The notes: generated by a model from the letters alone, not told the origin. Shown: positions 46,956-55,473, counted from the stretch's first letter. The stretch is DNA of 64,000 nt from Polymorphum gilvum SL003B-26A1 (GCF_000192745.1 NC_015259.1:1689001-1753000), one strand, 5' to 3'. Program-made: numbers and translations.

Positions 46956-47345
46956 CTACGTTCCGGCGCGGCGCGCACCGCCTGGCCCGATCGCGCGGGA
47001 TCTAGGGGGTGGCGTTCGCAGATCGACGACCCGCTCGCAGGGGCACCGAGTTGCCTCGACGCTCCAGGTCATCCGGCGTTCCTCCGCCGATTTGCCGACC
47101 GGTACCGGCAGCATGGGCGTCGCCTCAGGGCATTTTCGCATCTGGCATCGCTTGCCGGCATTGCCCTTGGCGTCCACCTCCAGGATGGTGGACTGGAGCG
47201 CCAGCACGACCGCGGTATCGCCCAAGCGAGTCACAGGCGCCGCGGCCCGGGCAAAGATCGGTTCAGCCGTCATCGCGATGACGGCGAACACGGCCAGTCC
47301 GAGGGCAAGGTACTGCCGGAAGCTGGTGCGATTCAGTCGATACAT
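46956..47345 (-). CDS. Hypothetical exported protein with Cys motifs
   Basis: 129 residues. A plausible signal peptide (FRQYLALGLAVFAVIAMTAEPIFARA) leads into a mature part with four Cys: KRCQMRKC and ATRCPC, separated by about 30 residues, then an Arg/Pro-rich tail. No family is recognised. The C-terminal 30 residues look like GC-rich non-coding composition, so the real end could lie earlier through sequence drift, or the gene may be young. The ribosome site is weak. Confidence 0.5.
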   Translation of the reverse strand: MYRLNRTSFRQYLALGLAVFAVIAMTAEPIFARAAAPVTRLGDTAVVLALQSTILEVDAKGNAGKRCQMRKCPEATPMLPVPVGKSAEERRMTWSVEATRCPCERVVDLRTPPPRSRAIGPGGARRAGT

Positions 47346-47421
47346 GGCGCCGACATGCCGGGAGAATGTGGCGGCCGTGCGGTCGCCCGGATTTCACATC
47401 GACGTGAGCGCGACGCCCGGC

Positions 47422-47931
47422 TCAGCCGGCAGTAGTCTTGGCGAGCGGTGGCTGGAATTGCCAGCCCATGTCCCAGGGGAAGTAGATCCAGGTGTCCTGC
47501 GACACCTCGGTGACGAAGGTGTCGACCATCGGCCGTCCCATCGGCTTGGCGTAAATGGTGGCGAAATGGGCCTTGGGCAGCATCTCCCGGACGACGCGCG
47601 CCGTCTTGCCCGTATCGACGAGATCGTCGATCACCAGCACGCCGGCGCCCTGGCCGCCGTCGAGGCCGACCACCTTGGGGTCGACCGGCTTGATCACCTG
47701 CAGCGATCCCTGGTTCTCATAGTCGTGATAGGACGCGATGCAGACCGTCTCGATCATGCGGATGCCGAGCTCGCGCGCGACGATGGCCGCCGGCACCAGG
47801 CCACCGCGGGTGATGCAGACGATCGCCTGCCATTCGCCCTGGCCCGACAGACGCCAGGCGAGGGCCCGCGCATCGCGGTGGAACTGGTCCCAGGAGACGG
47901 GGAAAGCTTTGGGTTGTTCCGGATTTTCCAT
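47422..47931 (-). CDS. gpt: Xanthine-guanine phosphoribosyltransferase
   Basis: 169 residues. The PRPP-binding motif [14 protein letters not shown] is near residue 95, and [20 protein letters not shown] near 40 is the Gpt/XGPRT flexible-loop region. It salvages xanthine and guanine to nucleotides with PRPP. The C-terminal [17 protein letters not shown] segment is typical. AGGATC precedes the ATG. It is 22 bases downstream of the CinA-like gene and probably cotranscribed. It links to purine metabolism alongside the pur genes at the left end. Confidence 0.94.
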   Translation of the reverse strand: MENPEQPKAFPVSWDQFHRDARALAWRLSGQGEWQAIVCITRGGLVPAAIVARELGIRMIETVCIASYHDYENQGSLQVIKPVDPKVVGLDGGQGAGVLVIDDLVDTGKTARVVREMLPKAHFATIYAKPMGRPMVDTFVTEVSQDTWIYFPWDMGWQFQPPLAKTTAG

Positions 47932-47953
47932 GATCTTGATCCTGTCTGTTCAA

Positions 47954-48697
47954 TCAGGTCGCGGCGGCGGCGATGGCGTGCTCGACCGCTGCGGCTGCTG
48001 CGGCCAGAAGGTCTTCCTCGCGCGAACGGATGACCACCTGGGTGGTGAATCGGCCGTCGGTCGTACGCGGATAGGAGCCGATGAGGACGCCGGGCGAGGC
48101 CTTCTGGATTTCCCGCAGGGCCTCGGCGATGCGGCTTTCGGGCAGGTCGGCATCGACGGTGCGCGACAGCATGCGCCGTCCGGTGCGCAGCGTGGGGGCG
48201 ATCGCATCGAGCATCGCCTGCATGATCGCAGGCACGCCGGCCATGACGTGGACGTTGCCGATACGGAAGCCCGGCGCCTTGGAGACGGGGTTCTCGATCA
48301 GGTCGGCGCCCGCCGGGATGCGCGCCATGCGCAGGCGTGCCGGGGTGAGCTGACCTTGCGGGTAGTGGCTTTCCAGAATCGCGACCGCGCGCGGATCGTG
48401 GTCGATGGCGACGCCGAAGGCTGCCGCGATGGCGTCGGCGGTGATGTCGTCGTGGGTGGGGCCGATGCCGCCGGAGGTGAAGACGTAGTCGTAGCGCTCG
48501 CGCAGGGCGTTAACCGCCTCGACGATCCGCTCGTGAATGTCCGGAACGACACGCACCTCCGAAAGGTCGATGCCCAGCAGGGTCAGGTAGTCGGCGAGGT
48601 AGCCGATGTTCTTGTCCTTGGTCCTGCCCGATAGGATCTCGTCGCCGATCACCAGAAACCCGGCAGTGACGACGTCTGCGGCTTGCGTCCGGTCCAT
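47954..48697 (-). CDS. CinA-like molybdopterin-binding-domain protein
   Basis: 247 residues from ATG 48697, with GGGAGAAGG upstream. The MoCF/MoaB-like N-terminal domain has VIGDEILSGRTKDKNI and YVFTSGGIGPTHDDITADAIA, the hallmarks of the CinA N-terminal nucleotide-pyrophosphatase domain. The C-terminal NMN-deamidase domain of full CinA is absent, so this is the short COG1058 form. Pyrophosphatase activity on ADP-ribose-like molecules is known for relatives. It is co-oriented with gpt and follows the FAD monooxygenase gene. Confidence 0.88.
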   Translation of the reverse strand: MDRTQAADVVTAGFLVIGDEILSGRTKDKNIGYLADYLTLLGIDLSEVRVVPDIHERIVEAVNALRERYDYVFTSGGIGPTHDDITADAIAAAFGVAIDHDPRAVAILESHYPQGQLTPARLRMARIPAGADLIENPVSKAPGFRIGNVHVMAGVPAIMQAMLDAIAPTLRTGRRMLSRTVDADLPESRIAEALREIQKASPGVLIGSYPRTTDGRFTTQVVIRSREEDLLAAAAAAVEHAIAAAAT

Positions 48698-48753
48698 AGC
48701 GCCTTCTCCCGGCCTCTTTGGAGGCAAGCCTTTAGCCCAGGTCTTCGGCCGGC

Positions 48754-49947
48754 TCAAGCGTTACCGAGACGGGGCGGGCGCCAGCCGTAGATCCAGTCGA
48801 AACGGGCGAGCAGGGCCTCGGGGGACTTGCGCTTCAGGACGGCGTCGCGGGCGAGGCAGACGGGCCAGCCGAGATGGTAGATGCGGGCATTTTCGGCGGC
48901 TGTCCGCTGGACCCTGGCAACCCGCGCCTGGCGCCGGGACTGGTAGGACAGGAGCGCGTCCGTGACCGATTTCCCTTTTTCCGCCAGACAGTTGGCGAGA
49001 ACGGCGGCGTCCTCTATGGCCATCGCCGCGCCCTGTGCGGCGAAGGGCAGCATGGCGTGGGCGGCGTCTCCGAGCAGGGCGGTGCGGCCGGAGGCCCAGG
49101 GCGTGCCGGCATCGACCGCGCACAGCGCCCATTTGAGCCAATGGTCGGGGAGGTCCAGCAGTTCGCGGGCCTCGGACGGCCAGCCGGCGAAGCGCGCGAG
49201 GAGGTCCGGACGGGAGGCGGGAGCGGACCAGTCGTCCTCGTTCCAGTCTTCCTCGACCAGGGCTACGATGTTGAATTCCTTGCCGGATCGGACCGGATAG
49301 TGGACCAGATGGGCGTTGCGGCCGAGCCACAGGCCGGTCTCGCGCAGAAGTGCGCCGGGAACGAGGTCGGCGGGCACGGTGGCGCGATAGGCGGTGCGAC
49401 CGGAGAAGCGCGCCGGCGGTCCGCCGAGCACGGACTGGCGGACGAAGGAGCGCACGCCGTCGGCGCCGATCAGTGCCGATCCGGTGCCGGAGACCTGCCG
49501 GAGACCTGCCGGAGACCTACCTGAGACCGAAGACTCACCGACGTCGACCTCGGTCAGGACCGTGCCCAACCGGAGATCGATGGCAGGGGTGGCGTGCACC
49601 GCGTCGGCAAGCACGCGCTGGAGGTCGCCGCGATGGACGACCAGGTAGGGCGCGCCGTGGCGAGCCTTGATGGTCGCGCCGAGCGGGACGCGGGCGAGGT
49701 CCGACCCGTCGCGGGCGGAGCGGATGCGGATCGCCTCCGGCTCGCAGGCGAGTGCCCGGACGGGCTCGAGCAGGCCGAGGTCGGCGAGGACGTGGGTGGC
49801 ATTGGGCGACAGCTGGAGGCCCGCGCCGACCTCGGCCAGCTGGTCGGCGCGTTCCAGGACAACGACCCGGCACCGGGTACGGGCGAGGGCGAGGGCCGCG
49901 GTCAGGCCGCCGATGCCGGCGCCGCAGACAAGGACCGGCAGGTCCAC
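48754..49947 (-). CDS. FAD-dependent aromatic-ring hydroxylase-like monooxygenase
   Basis: 397 residues of the group A flavin monooxygenase fold. FAD motif CGAGIGGLTAALALARTRCRVVVLERA is at the N-terminus, the LIGADGVRS DG motif near 160 and the GDAAHAMLPFAAQGAAMAIEDA motif near 285-310. It resembles salicylate hydroxylase. No aromatic pathway genes are around it, so the substrate is unknown. Three exact copies of an 11-bp repeat lie inside the coding region (49487-49519), adding about 11 residues to a loop before the DG motif without breaking the frame. It follows a small zinc-finger gene by 16 bases. Confidence 0.9.
   Translation of the reverse strand: MDLPVLVCGAGIGGLTAALALARTRCRVVVLERADQLAEVGAGLQLSPNATHVLADLGLLEPVRALACEPEAIRIRSARDGSDLARVPLGATIKARHGAPYLVVHRGDLQRVLADAVHATPAIDLRLGTVLTEVDVGESSVSGRSPAGLRQVSGTGSALIGADGVRSFVRQSVLGGPPARFSGRTAYRATVPADLVPGALLRETGLWLGRNAHLVHYPVRSGKEFNIVALVEEDWNEDDWSAPASRPDLLARFAGWPSEARELLDLPDHWLKWALCAVDAGTPWASGRTALLGDAAHAMLPFAAQGAAMAIEDAAVLANCLAEKGKSVTDALLSYQSRRQARVARVQRTAAENARIYHLGWPVCLARDAVLKRKSPEALLARFDWIYGWRPPRLGNA
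49487..49519. repeat. Three 11-bp tandem repeats inside the monooxygenase gene
   Basis: CCGGAGACCTG is present twice exactly and a third time with a last-base change (CCGGAGACCTA), 33 bases in all. Because three 11-bp units equal 33 bases, the reading frame is preserved while the repeat is read in three different frames, giving SPAGLRQVSGTG-like residues. Confidence 0.9.
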
Positions 49948-49963
49948 CGGACCGCTCCCGGGC

Positions 49964-50209
49964 TCAGGCGGCGACGGGATGCCAGGCGCAATCGCCCGGC
50001 TCGGACTGGGTGGGCTTCAGCTTCGGGTTGAACTTGTAGAGGGTCGAGCAGTAGGGGCAGACGATCTGGTCGTCGTCGCCCATGTCCAGGAAGACATGCG
50101 GGTGATCGAACGGCGGGTTGGCGCCGATGCACATGAATTCGCGCGCGCCGATCTCGATGCAGTCGTGGCCGCTGCCGTTCTGGAAATGCGGGATGACATG
50201 ATCCGCCAT
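49964..50209 (-). CDS. Zinc-finger domain protein (zf-CHCC, NDUFS6-like)
   Basis: 81 residues from ATG 50209. Cys/His ligands fit the zf-CHCC pattern: GHDCIEIGAREFMCIG, then HPHVFLD and VCPYCSTLY. Homologues in alphaproteobacteria include the accessory complex I subunit NDUFS6-like proteins. Its gene is separate from any nuo cluster here. It lies 16 bases upstream of the FAD monooxygenase on the same strand and may simply be cotranscribed. Confidence 0.88.
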   Translation of the reverse strand: MADHVIPHFQNGSGHDCIEIGAREFMCIGANPPFDHPHVFLDMGDDDQIVCPYCSTLYKFNPKLKPTQSEPGDCAWHPVAA

Positions 50210-50379
50210 AGCACCTGTCCGAATTGGCTGTCCTGTGATGGGGGCGACCATACTGCCTCGACGCCGTCCTGGGTAGGGGGTGCGATGCGAGAATCGGCGC
50301 GGCGGAGTGCTGCGTGCGGACGGCAAAACGCTTCCCCTGACGATCCGATGCGCTTACAGTGGCGGAACGTCACTAATGA

Positions 50380-50397
50380 CTTTTACGTAAACGTTAG
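50380..50397 (+). promoter_or_regulatory. Palindromic operator before the paired hydrolases (LiuR-like candidate)
   Basis: TTTACGTAAA (50382-50391) is a perfect 10-bp palindrome, continued as CGTTA, immediately upstream of the hydrolase start at 50404. The overall TTTACGTAAACGTTA shape resembles operators reported for the MerR-type regulator LiuR (branched-chain amino acid and acyl-CoA degradation). That match is from memory and needs a motif scan. Confidence 0.4.
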
Positions 50398-50403
50398 GTG
50401 CAT

Positions 50404-51156
50404 ATGCCAAGTTTCCTGTCCGACGGCGTGGAGATCGCGTATCTCGACGAGGGCGAGGGCGCGCCGATCCTGCTGATCCACGGCTTCGCCTCGAACAAGA
50501 TGGTCAACTGGGCCTATCCGGGCTGGGTGGAACTGCTGAAGAAAAGCGGCCGTCGGGTGATCGCGCTCGACAACCGCGGCCACGGCGAGAGCGGCAAGCT
50601 CTACGATCCGGCCGCCTACGGCGCGCCGGCGATGGCCGAGGACGCGCGGCGCCTGCTCGACCATCTCGACATCGGGCAGGCCGATGTGATGGGCTATTCC
50701 ATGGGCGCCCGCATCACCGCGTTCCTGACGCTCAATCATCCCGACCGGGTCGGGCGGGCGATCTTCGGCGGGCTCGGCTACGGCATGATCACCGGCGTCG
50801 GCGATCCCGAGCCGATCGCCCGGGGCCTGGAGGCCGCCAGCCTGCAGGACGTGACCGACCGCACGGGCCGCGCCTTCCGCGCCTTCGCCGACCAGACCAA
50901 GTCGGACCGGCGGGCGCTGGCGGCCTGCATCCGCTCGTCGCGCCAGAAGATCACCGAGGAGGATGTCTCGAGGATCCGCCGGCCGGTCCTGGTCGCCGTC
51001 GGCACCAACGACGACATTGCCGGGTCTCCGGACGCCCTGGCCGACCTCATCGAGGGCGCGAAGGTGCTGGACATCACCGGACGGGACCACATGCTCGCGG
51101 TCGGCGACAAGATCTACAAGCAGGGCGTCCTGGAGTTCCTGGAGGACGGCCGATGA
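50404..51156 (+). CDS. Alpha/beta hydrolase
   Basis: 250 residues from ATG 50404; a GTG two codons earlier is also possible. Canonical fold: oxyanion HGFASNK, nucleophile elbow MGYSMGAR (Ser near 99), catalytic Asp in GTNDDIAG and His in GRDHMLAV. Close to the general esterase/lactonase group; the substrate is unknown. It overlaps the next hydrolase by ATGA, so the two are coupled. A palindromic operator lies upstream. Confidence 0.9.
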   Translation: MPSFLSDGVEIAYLDEGEGAPILLIHGFASNKMVNWAYPGWVELLKKSGRRVIALDNRGHGESGKLYDPAAYGAPAMAEDARRLLDHLDIGQADVMGYSMGARITAFLTLNHPDRVGRAIFGGLGYGMITGVGDPEPIARGLEAASLQDVTDRTGRAFRAFADQTKSDRRALAACIRSSRQKITEEDVSRIRRPVLVAVGTNDDIAGSPDALADLIEGAKVLDITGRDHMLAVGDKIYKQGVLEFLEDGR

Positions 51157-52025
51157 GGTCCGAGCGTATCGTTTTCAGGGGCTGCGAGGACAACGTCCTG
51201 GTCGCCAGCCGGTACGGCCGGGACGGCACGCCAGTGCTGCTCCTGCACGGCGGTGGCCAGACGCGCCACGCCTGGCGCGCGGCAGCCTCGCAGCTGTCGG
51301 AAGACGGCTTCGTCGCCTATGCGCTCGACCAGCGCGGGCACGGGGAGAGCGACTGGGTGCCGTCCGGGCGTTACGGCCTGAGCGAGTTCGGTGCGGATCT
51401 GGTCGCGACCGTGCAGGAGGTGACACGCCTGCACGGGGCACGGCCGGCGGTCGTGGGCGCCTCGCTCGGCGGGCTGTCGGGCCTCGTCGCCGAAGGACTG
51501 ATCGCGCCGGGCCTGATGGCCGCCCTGGTCCTGGTCGACATCACGCCGCAGGTCGATCCCGACGGTGTCAGCAAGGTGCTGGGCTTCATGTCCGAGCGCG
51601 TCGAGCAGGGCTTCGGATCGGTCGAGGAGGCGGCGGAGGCGGTCGCCTCCTACCTGCCGCACCGCAAGCGGCCCAAGTCGCTTGAGGGGTTGAAGAAGAA
51701 CCTGCGCCTGCACGACGACGGACGCTACCGCTGGCACTGGGATCCGCGCTTCATCGGCGAGCGCGACGAACACGGCCGGCCCAAGAACCGGATGCCGGAA
51801 GAGGACCTGGTGCGGGCGGCGGGGAGCCTCAGCCTTCCCGTGCTGCTGATCCGGGGCGGGCGGTCCGAACTGGTGACCAAGGTCCATGCCGAGCAGTTCC
51901 AGCGCGTCGTTCCACACGCTCAGGTCGTCGACGTGCAGCAGGCCGGTCACATGGTGGCGGGCGACCGCAACGACGTCTTCGCCGAGGCCCTGCGCAGCTT
52001 TCTCGGTCGGCTGTGCATGGCCTAG
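51153..52025 (+). CDS. Alpha/beta hydrolase (second of a coupled pair)
   Basis: 290 residues. Starts within the stop of the preceding hydrolase (ATGA). It has HGGGQTRHAW as the oxyanion region, elbow VGASLGGLSG (Ser near 96), and a C-terminal VQQAGHMVAGD His. A longer cap domain (RHKRPKSLEGLKKNL) distinguishes it from its partner. It resembles peroxidase-type or lipid esterases but cannot be assigned further. A GANTC-rich convergent intergenic stretch follows. Confidence 0.9.
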   Translation: MRSERIVFRGCEDNVLVASRYGRDGTPVLLLHGGGQTRHAWRAAASQLSEDGFVAYALDQRGHGESDWVPSGRYGLSEFGADLVATVQEVTRLHGARPAVVGASLGGLSGLVAEGLIAPGLMAALVLVDITPQVDPDGVSKVLGFMSERVEQGFGSVEEAAEAVASYLPHRKRPKSLEGLKKNLRLHDDGRYRWHWDPRFIGERDEHGRPKNRMPEEDLVRAAGSLSLPVLLIRGGRSELVTKVHAEQFQRVVPHAQVVDVQQAGHMVAGDRNDVFAEALRSFLGRLCMA

Positions 52026-52040
52026 CCAGAGGTTTCTTAT

Positions 52041-52394
52041 CGAATCATTCCAGAAGCTTGGGGCGGAATCGTCAGGTTCAGATTCCGATTCAAGGGGGCA
52101 GTCAGAGCGGCATTCAGACGAGCCTCCGGGAGGGCGCCTGGGCGGGGCGTCGGAGCATGGGCCGAGACCGGCTTGGCTTGGGCGATGCGCCATGGCGTTC
52201 ACAGATCGATTCAAGACGGCGGTGCCGTGCCGGCCGGCGCTCGTCAGCCGGGTGCGGCCGTGGGCTGCCGCCGAGAAAACGATTCAACGCGTTCATGCGG
52301 TGAGTCATCGTGCGGGCGGTCCGAAAGGCGAGTCGTTTCAGGGGGCTGGCGTCGCGTCCTGCCGCGCCGATGCCCCTCGTTGGCGAACCGATTC
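52041..52394. repeat. GANTC-dense convergent intergenic region with repeated CGATTCA
   Basis: Nine GANTC sites in about 353 bases (52042, 52066, 52081, 52087, 52208, 52281, 52302, 52330, 52390), with CGATTCA repeated four times in the same orientation (at 52086, 52207, 52280, 52389). At this base composition about one GANTC site would be expected. GANTC is the recognition site of the alphaproteobacterial CcrM methyltransferase. The 52026-52402 interval lies between convergent genes and contains no supported ORF; frames across it are Arg-rich and unlike proteins. Confidence 0.75.
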
Positions 52395-52402
52395 ATCTCG
52401 GT

Positions 52403-53209
52403 TCAGCGGCCCTTGAAGACCGGATCGCGCTTCTGCAGGAAGGCGTTGCGGCCCTCGGCAAAATCAGCACTGTCGAAACAGGCGTCCGTCAGCGCCTGCA
52501 CGGCTGCCCAATCGGCCTGCTCCGGCGCGCCGGCAATTGCGGCGACCGCGCGTTTGCCGGCCTTCAGGGTCAGCGGCGCATTGGCGGCGAGGGTGGCGCA
52601 CAGGGCGGCGATTTCGCTGTCGAGTGAATCCCTTGGCACCAGACGTTCAACCAGGCCGATCGCGGCCGCCTCGCGGGCGTCGACCCGACGTGCGGTGTAG
52701 AGAAGCTCGCGGGTGCGCGCCGGGCCGACCAGGTTGACGATGTCGCGGAGGGCGGAGGGGGGATAACCGACCCCGAGGCGGGCGGCGGGAATGCCGAACA
52801 GCGCACCCTCTTCCGCGATCCTGAGATCGCAGGCTGCGGCGAGCCCCAGTCCGCCGCCGAGGCAGAAGCCGCGGATCATCGCGAGCGTCGGCTTGACCGC
52901 GGCGCGCAGGGCGTCGAAGGCGGCGACGTTCTCGTCCTCGTAGCTGCGGGCGGAGGCGGCGTCGCCGCGCACGGTCTCGAACTCGGAGATGTCCGCGCCG
53001 GCAACGAAGGTCGTGCCGCCGGCGCCGCGCAGGACGATGACACGCACGGCCGGGTCGGCGTCGAGAGCGGCGACGGCGGGCGGGATCGCGCGCCACATGG
53101 CAAGCGTGACGGCGTTGCGGCGAGCCGCGTTGTCGACGACGAGCCAGCCGACGGCGTCGGTCACCTCGGTGTGAATGCGGGCGGTCAACTGCTCGTTCGA
53201 AACGGTCAC
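52403..53209 (-). CDS. Crotonase-superfamily enzyme (enoyl-CoA hydratase-like)
   Basis: 268 residues with the crotonase fold: the CoA-binding/oxyanion region AGADISEF near 75 and GFCLGGGLGLAAACDLRIA near 115. The first of the two catalytic Glu of enoyl-CoA hydratase (within PE-I/R-LG) is replaced by Ala here (GIPAARLGVGYP). The second position is probably the Glu of RTREL. Such variants do isomerase, hydrolase or decarboxylase reactions. A true hydratase is therefore less likely than the name suggests. It is a single gene, convergent with the GANTC-rich region. Confidence 0.87.
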   Translation of the reverse strand: MTVSNEQLTARIHTEVTDAVGWLVVDNAARRNAVTLAMWRAIPPAVAALDADPAVRVIVLRGAGGTTFVAGADISEFETVRGDAASARSYEDENVAAFDALRAAVKPTLAMIRGFCLGGGLGLAAACDLRIAEEGALFGIPAARLGVGYPPSALRDIVNLVGPARTRELLYTARRVDAREAAAIGLVERLVPRDSLDSEIAALCATLAANAPLTLKAGKRAVAAIAGAPEQADWAAVQALTDACFDSADFAEGRNAFLQKRDPVFKGR

Positions 53210-53376
53210 GCGGCGGTCTCCCCGATGGCTGGCCCTGATCGGTCCTGATCGCTTCCTGGCTCCTTGCGGGCCGATCCGTCAGGATTCCGTTCACCGCCTT
53301 TTGCCGGTTGGTTTGGTCGGGAGCAATCCTATGTTAGGAGTTATCGATACATGACGGCTTGAAAAGGAGACAAGCC

Positions 53377-54195
53377 ATGCCGAATTCCATCGTGCGCCAG
53401 AACGCGGGGACGGTCGCCCAGCACGATCCCGTGTGGCAGCAGCTTCGGGAGGAAGCCGAGGCGATGGTTGCGGGCGAGCCGGCGCTGTCGTCCTTCGTCT
53501 ACGAGACCGTGCTCAATCATCGGCGCCTCGAGGATGCGGTCATCCACCGGCTCGGCGACCGACTGGGGCGCGACGTCGTCTCCGCGTCGCTGATCCGGCA
53601 GACCTATTCGGAAGCCCTGGCGGACGAGCCGGAACTCGGCGAGATCTTCCGCGTCGACATGGTGGCCGTCTACGACCGCGATCCGGCCTGCACGCGGCTG
53701 CTCGAGCCGGTGCTCTACTTCAAGGGCTTCCATGCGCTGCAGACCCACCGGCTGGCCAACTGGCTGTGGCGGCGCGGCCGGCTCGACTTCGCCCTCTACC
53801 TGCAGAGCCGGGCGTCCGAGGTGTTCCAGGTCGACATCCATCCGGCGGTGCCGGTCGGGCGCGGCATCTTCATCGACCACGCCACCGGCCTCGTCGTCGG
53901 CAGCACGGCGGTGATCGAGGACGACGTCTCCATCCTGCAGGGCGTGACGCTCGGCGGTACCGGCAAAGAACGCGGCGACCGGCATCCGAAGATCCGCCGC
54001 GGCGTGCTGATCGGGGCCGGGGCCAAAGTGCTCGGCAACCTGGAGATCGGCCATTGCTCGCGGATCGCCGCCGGATCGGTGGTGCTGGAGGCCGTGCCGC
54101 CCAATTCGACCGTGGCCGGCGTGCCGGCGCGCATCGTCGGCAAGGCAGGCTGCTCGGAGCCGGCGCGCTCGATGGATCAACTGCTGCCGGAGTGA
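53377..54195 (+). CDS. cysE: Serine O-acetyltransferase
   Basis: 272 residues from ATG 53377, with AAAAGGAGA upstream. A helical N-terminal domain is followed by a left-handed parallel beta-helix of hexapeptide repeats. The active-site block DIHPAVPVGRGIFIDHATGLVVG and GVTLGGTGKERGDRHPKI carry the catalytic Asp-His pairs. It makes O-acetylserine for cysteine synthesis. Feedback inhibition by cysteine is usual for the class. The next gene is DUF3126 with an unrelated start. Confidence 0.96.
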   Translation: MPNSIVRQNAGTVAQHDPVWQQLREEAEAMVAGEPALSSFVYETVLNHRRLEDAVIHRLGDRLGRDVVSASLIRQTYSEALADEPELGEIFRVDMVAVYDRDPACTRLLEPVLYFKGFHALQTHRLANWLWRRGRLDFALYLQSRASEVFQVDIHPAVPVGRGIFIDHATGLVVGSTAVIEDDVSILQGVTLGGTGKERGDRHPKIRRGVLIGAGAKVLGNLEIGHCSRIAAGSVVLEAVPPNSTVAGVPARIVGKAGCSEPARSMDQLLPE

Positions 54196-54305
54196 GCCGG
54201 TGCGGGCAACGAGCACGGGAAAATCCTGCGTGCACGGTTGGCTTGCCGGCCCGATGGTGTAGGGTCCGCGTGACTCGCCATGAAGACAGCAGAAGGAGCT
54301 GCCCC

Positions 54306-54524
54306 TTGAAAGCCGACGAAATCGGGAAGATCGAGGCCTACCTGCGCAGGAAGTTCAGCCTGCCGACGATCAAGCTGCGCGCCCGGCCGCGCAAGGACGA
54401 TTCGGCGGAGGTCTATATCGGCGACGAATTCATCGGCGTCGTGTTCCGCGACGACGAGGACGAGGACCTGAGCTGGAACTTCCAGATGGCGATCCTGGAG
54501 ATCGATCTGGACGACGAGGACTGA
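54306..54524 (+). CDS. DUF3126 family protein
   Basis: 72 residues from TTG 54306, chosen because AGAAGGAG stands about 8 bases upstream. The short domain KADEIGKIEAYLRRKFSLPTIKLRARPRKDDSAEVYIGDEFIGVVF and a very acidic C-terminus (DDEDEDL, EIDLDDED) match DUF3126, common downstream of cysE in Rhizobiales. Function is unknown. Distance to cysE is about 110 bases. Confidence 0.88.
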   Translation: MKADEIGKIEAYLRRKFSLPTIKLRARPRKDDSAEVYIGDEFIGVVFRDDEDEDLSWNFQMAILEIDLDDED

Positions 54525-54555
54525 AGTCCCGTCGGGAAGCGGCGGGCCGTTCCGC

Positions 54556-55266
54556 TCACGATGCGCGCAGGGAGTGCACGAGGTCGAGGATGCGGCGGTC
54601 CAGCCGGCCCCAGTTGTGCAGGGCAGCTCTCTTGAAGCGGTAGGTGAGCAGGAGATCTCTGCCCAGCCGGACTTCTCGGCTGCAGAACGCGGGCGCTGCT
54701 GCGTCGCGCGGGACCTGGCAGCGGGCGACGAAGCCGCCGTCGCGACCGGCCTCGAACACCACGTAATCCGTTCCGGCCTCACCCTCTCCGGCGAGGTCGA
54801 GCATGGTCAGGCCGGCCGGGCCCGGTGCTTCACCGCCCCGGGCGAGGCGCCTGTAGACCGTGTCCAGCCGCTCGCTCATGCCCTCCGCCTGCCGGGCGAC
54901 GGCGATTTCCAGGGCGATCGTGCGCGACTCCGCGCCGGTGTCGCCGAAGGCATAGGCCATGTCCCGGGTGAAGCCCGAGAGAGACGGCCAGATCAGCTCC
55001 AGATAGACCAGATCATGACGCAGGCCCGGAATCCTCTGGTCCGGGCGGCGCAGCATGTTGGCCGGGATCGCGAAGGCGTGGCGGCCGATCGACAGGGAGA
55101 CCGGCGCGACCTCCTCGGTGCGGGTCAGCAGGCGCTCGGTACCGGCGAACCAGCCGCCAACCATCTTGGCGACATAGGCCGCCGCGAGCAGGGCAAGCAG
55201 GACGGTGAGGGCGGTGAAATGGAGCGGGCGGATGCCGGTGGGGCCGGGCGGGGCGATCGGGATCAT
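54556..55266 (-). CDS. Single-pass membrane protein of unknown function
   Basis: 236 residues. One N-terminal membrane helix (HFTALTVLLALLAAAYVAKMV) anchors a mostly soluble domain with two Cys (FVARCQVPRDAAAPAFCSREV). No known domain was recognised. The layout resembles small envelope proteins conserved in Rhizobiales. It converges on DUF3126 with 31 bases between stops and is divergent from the small membrane protein at 55494. Confidence 0.78.
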   Translation of the reverse strand: MIPIAPPGPTGIRPLHFTALTVLLALLAAAYVAKMVGGWFAGTERLLTRTEEVAPVSLSIGRHAFAIPANMLRRPDQRIPGLRHDLVYLELIWPSLSGFTRDMAYAFGDTGAESRTIALEIAVARQAEGMSERLDTVYRRLARGGEAPGPAGLTMLDLAGEGEAGTDYVVFEAGRDGGFVARCQVPRDAAAPAFCSREVRLGRDLLLTYRFKRAALHNWGRLDRRILDLVHSLRAS

Positions 55267-55473
55267 GGCCGGCGCACCGGTCGTCCGTCGGGAAGACGAA
55301 TCGTCCCCTCCGCGCGATCCCGAGACAGGACAATTGTGTCAAAACGGGAGGCCGGCGGAGCGGGGCTGTTCATCATCCGTTAGGGTTTCTGGTTCGTGAG
55401 CGACACGATCAAACCGGCACGCCGATTGCACTTGACCCTTGAAGCATGCTGGAGCAGCTTCGGCCCTGAAAGG

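Noticed and set aside
52013-52303. Small open frame in the GANTC-rich region
   Set aside because: It overlaps the hydrolase end, is Arg/Ser-rich and has no ribosome site.
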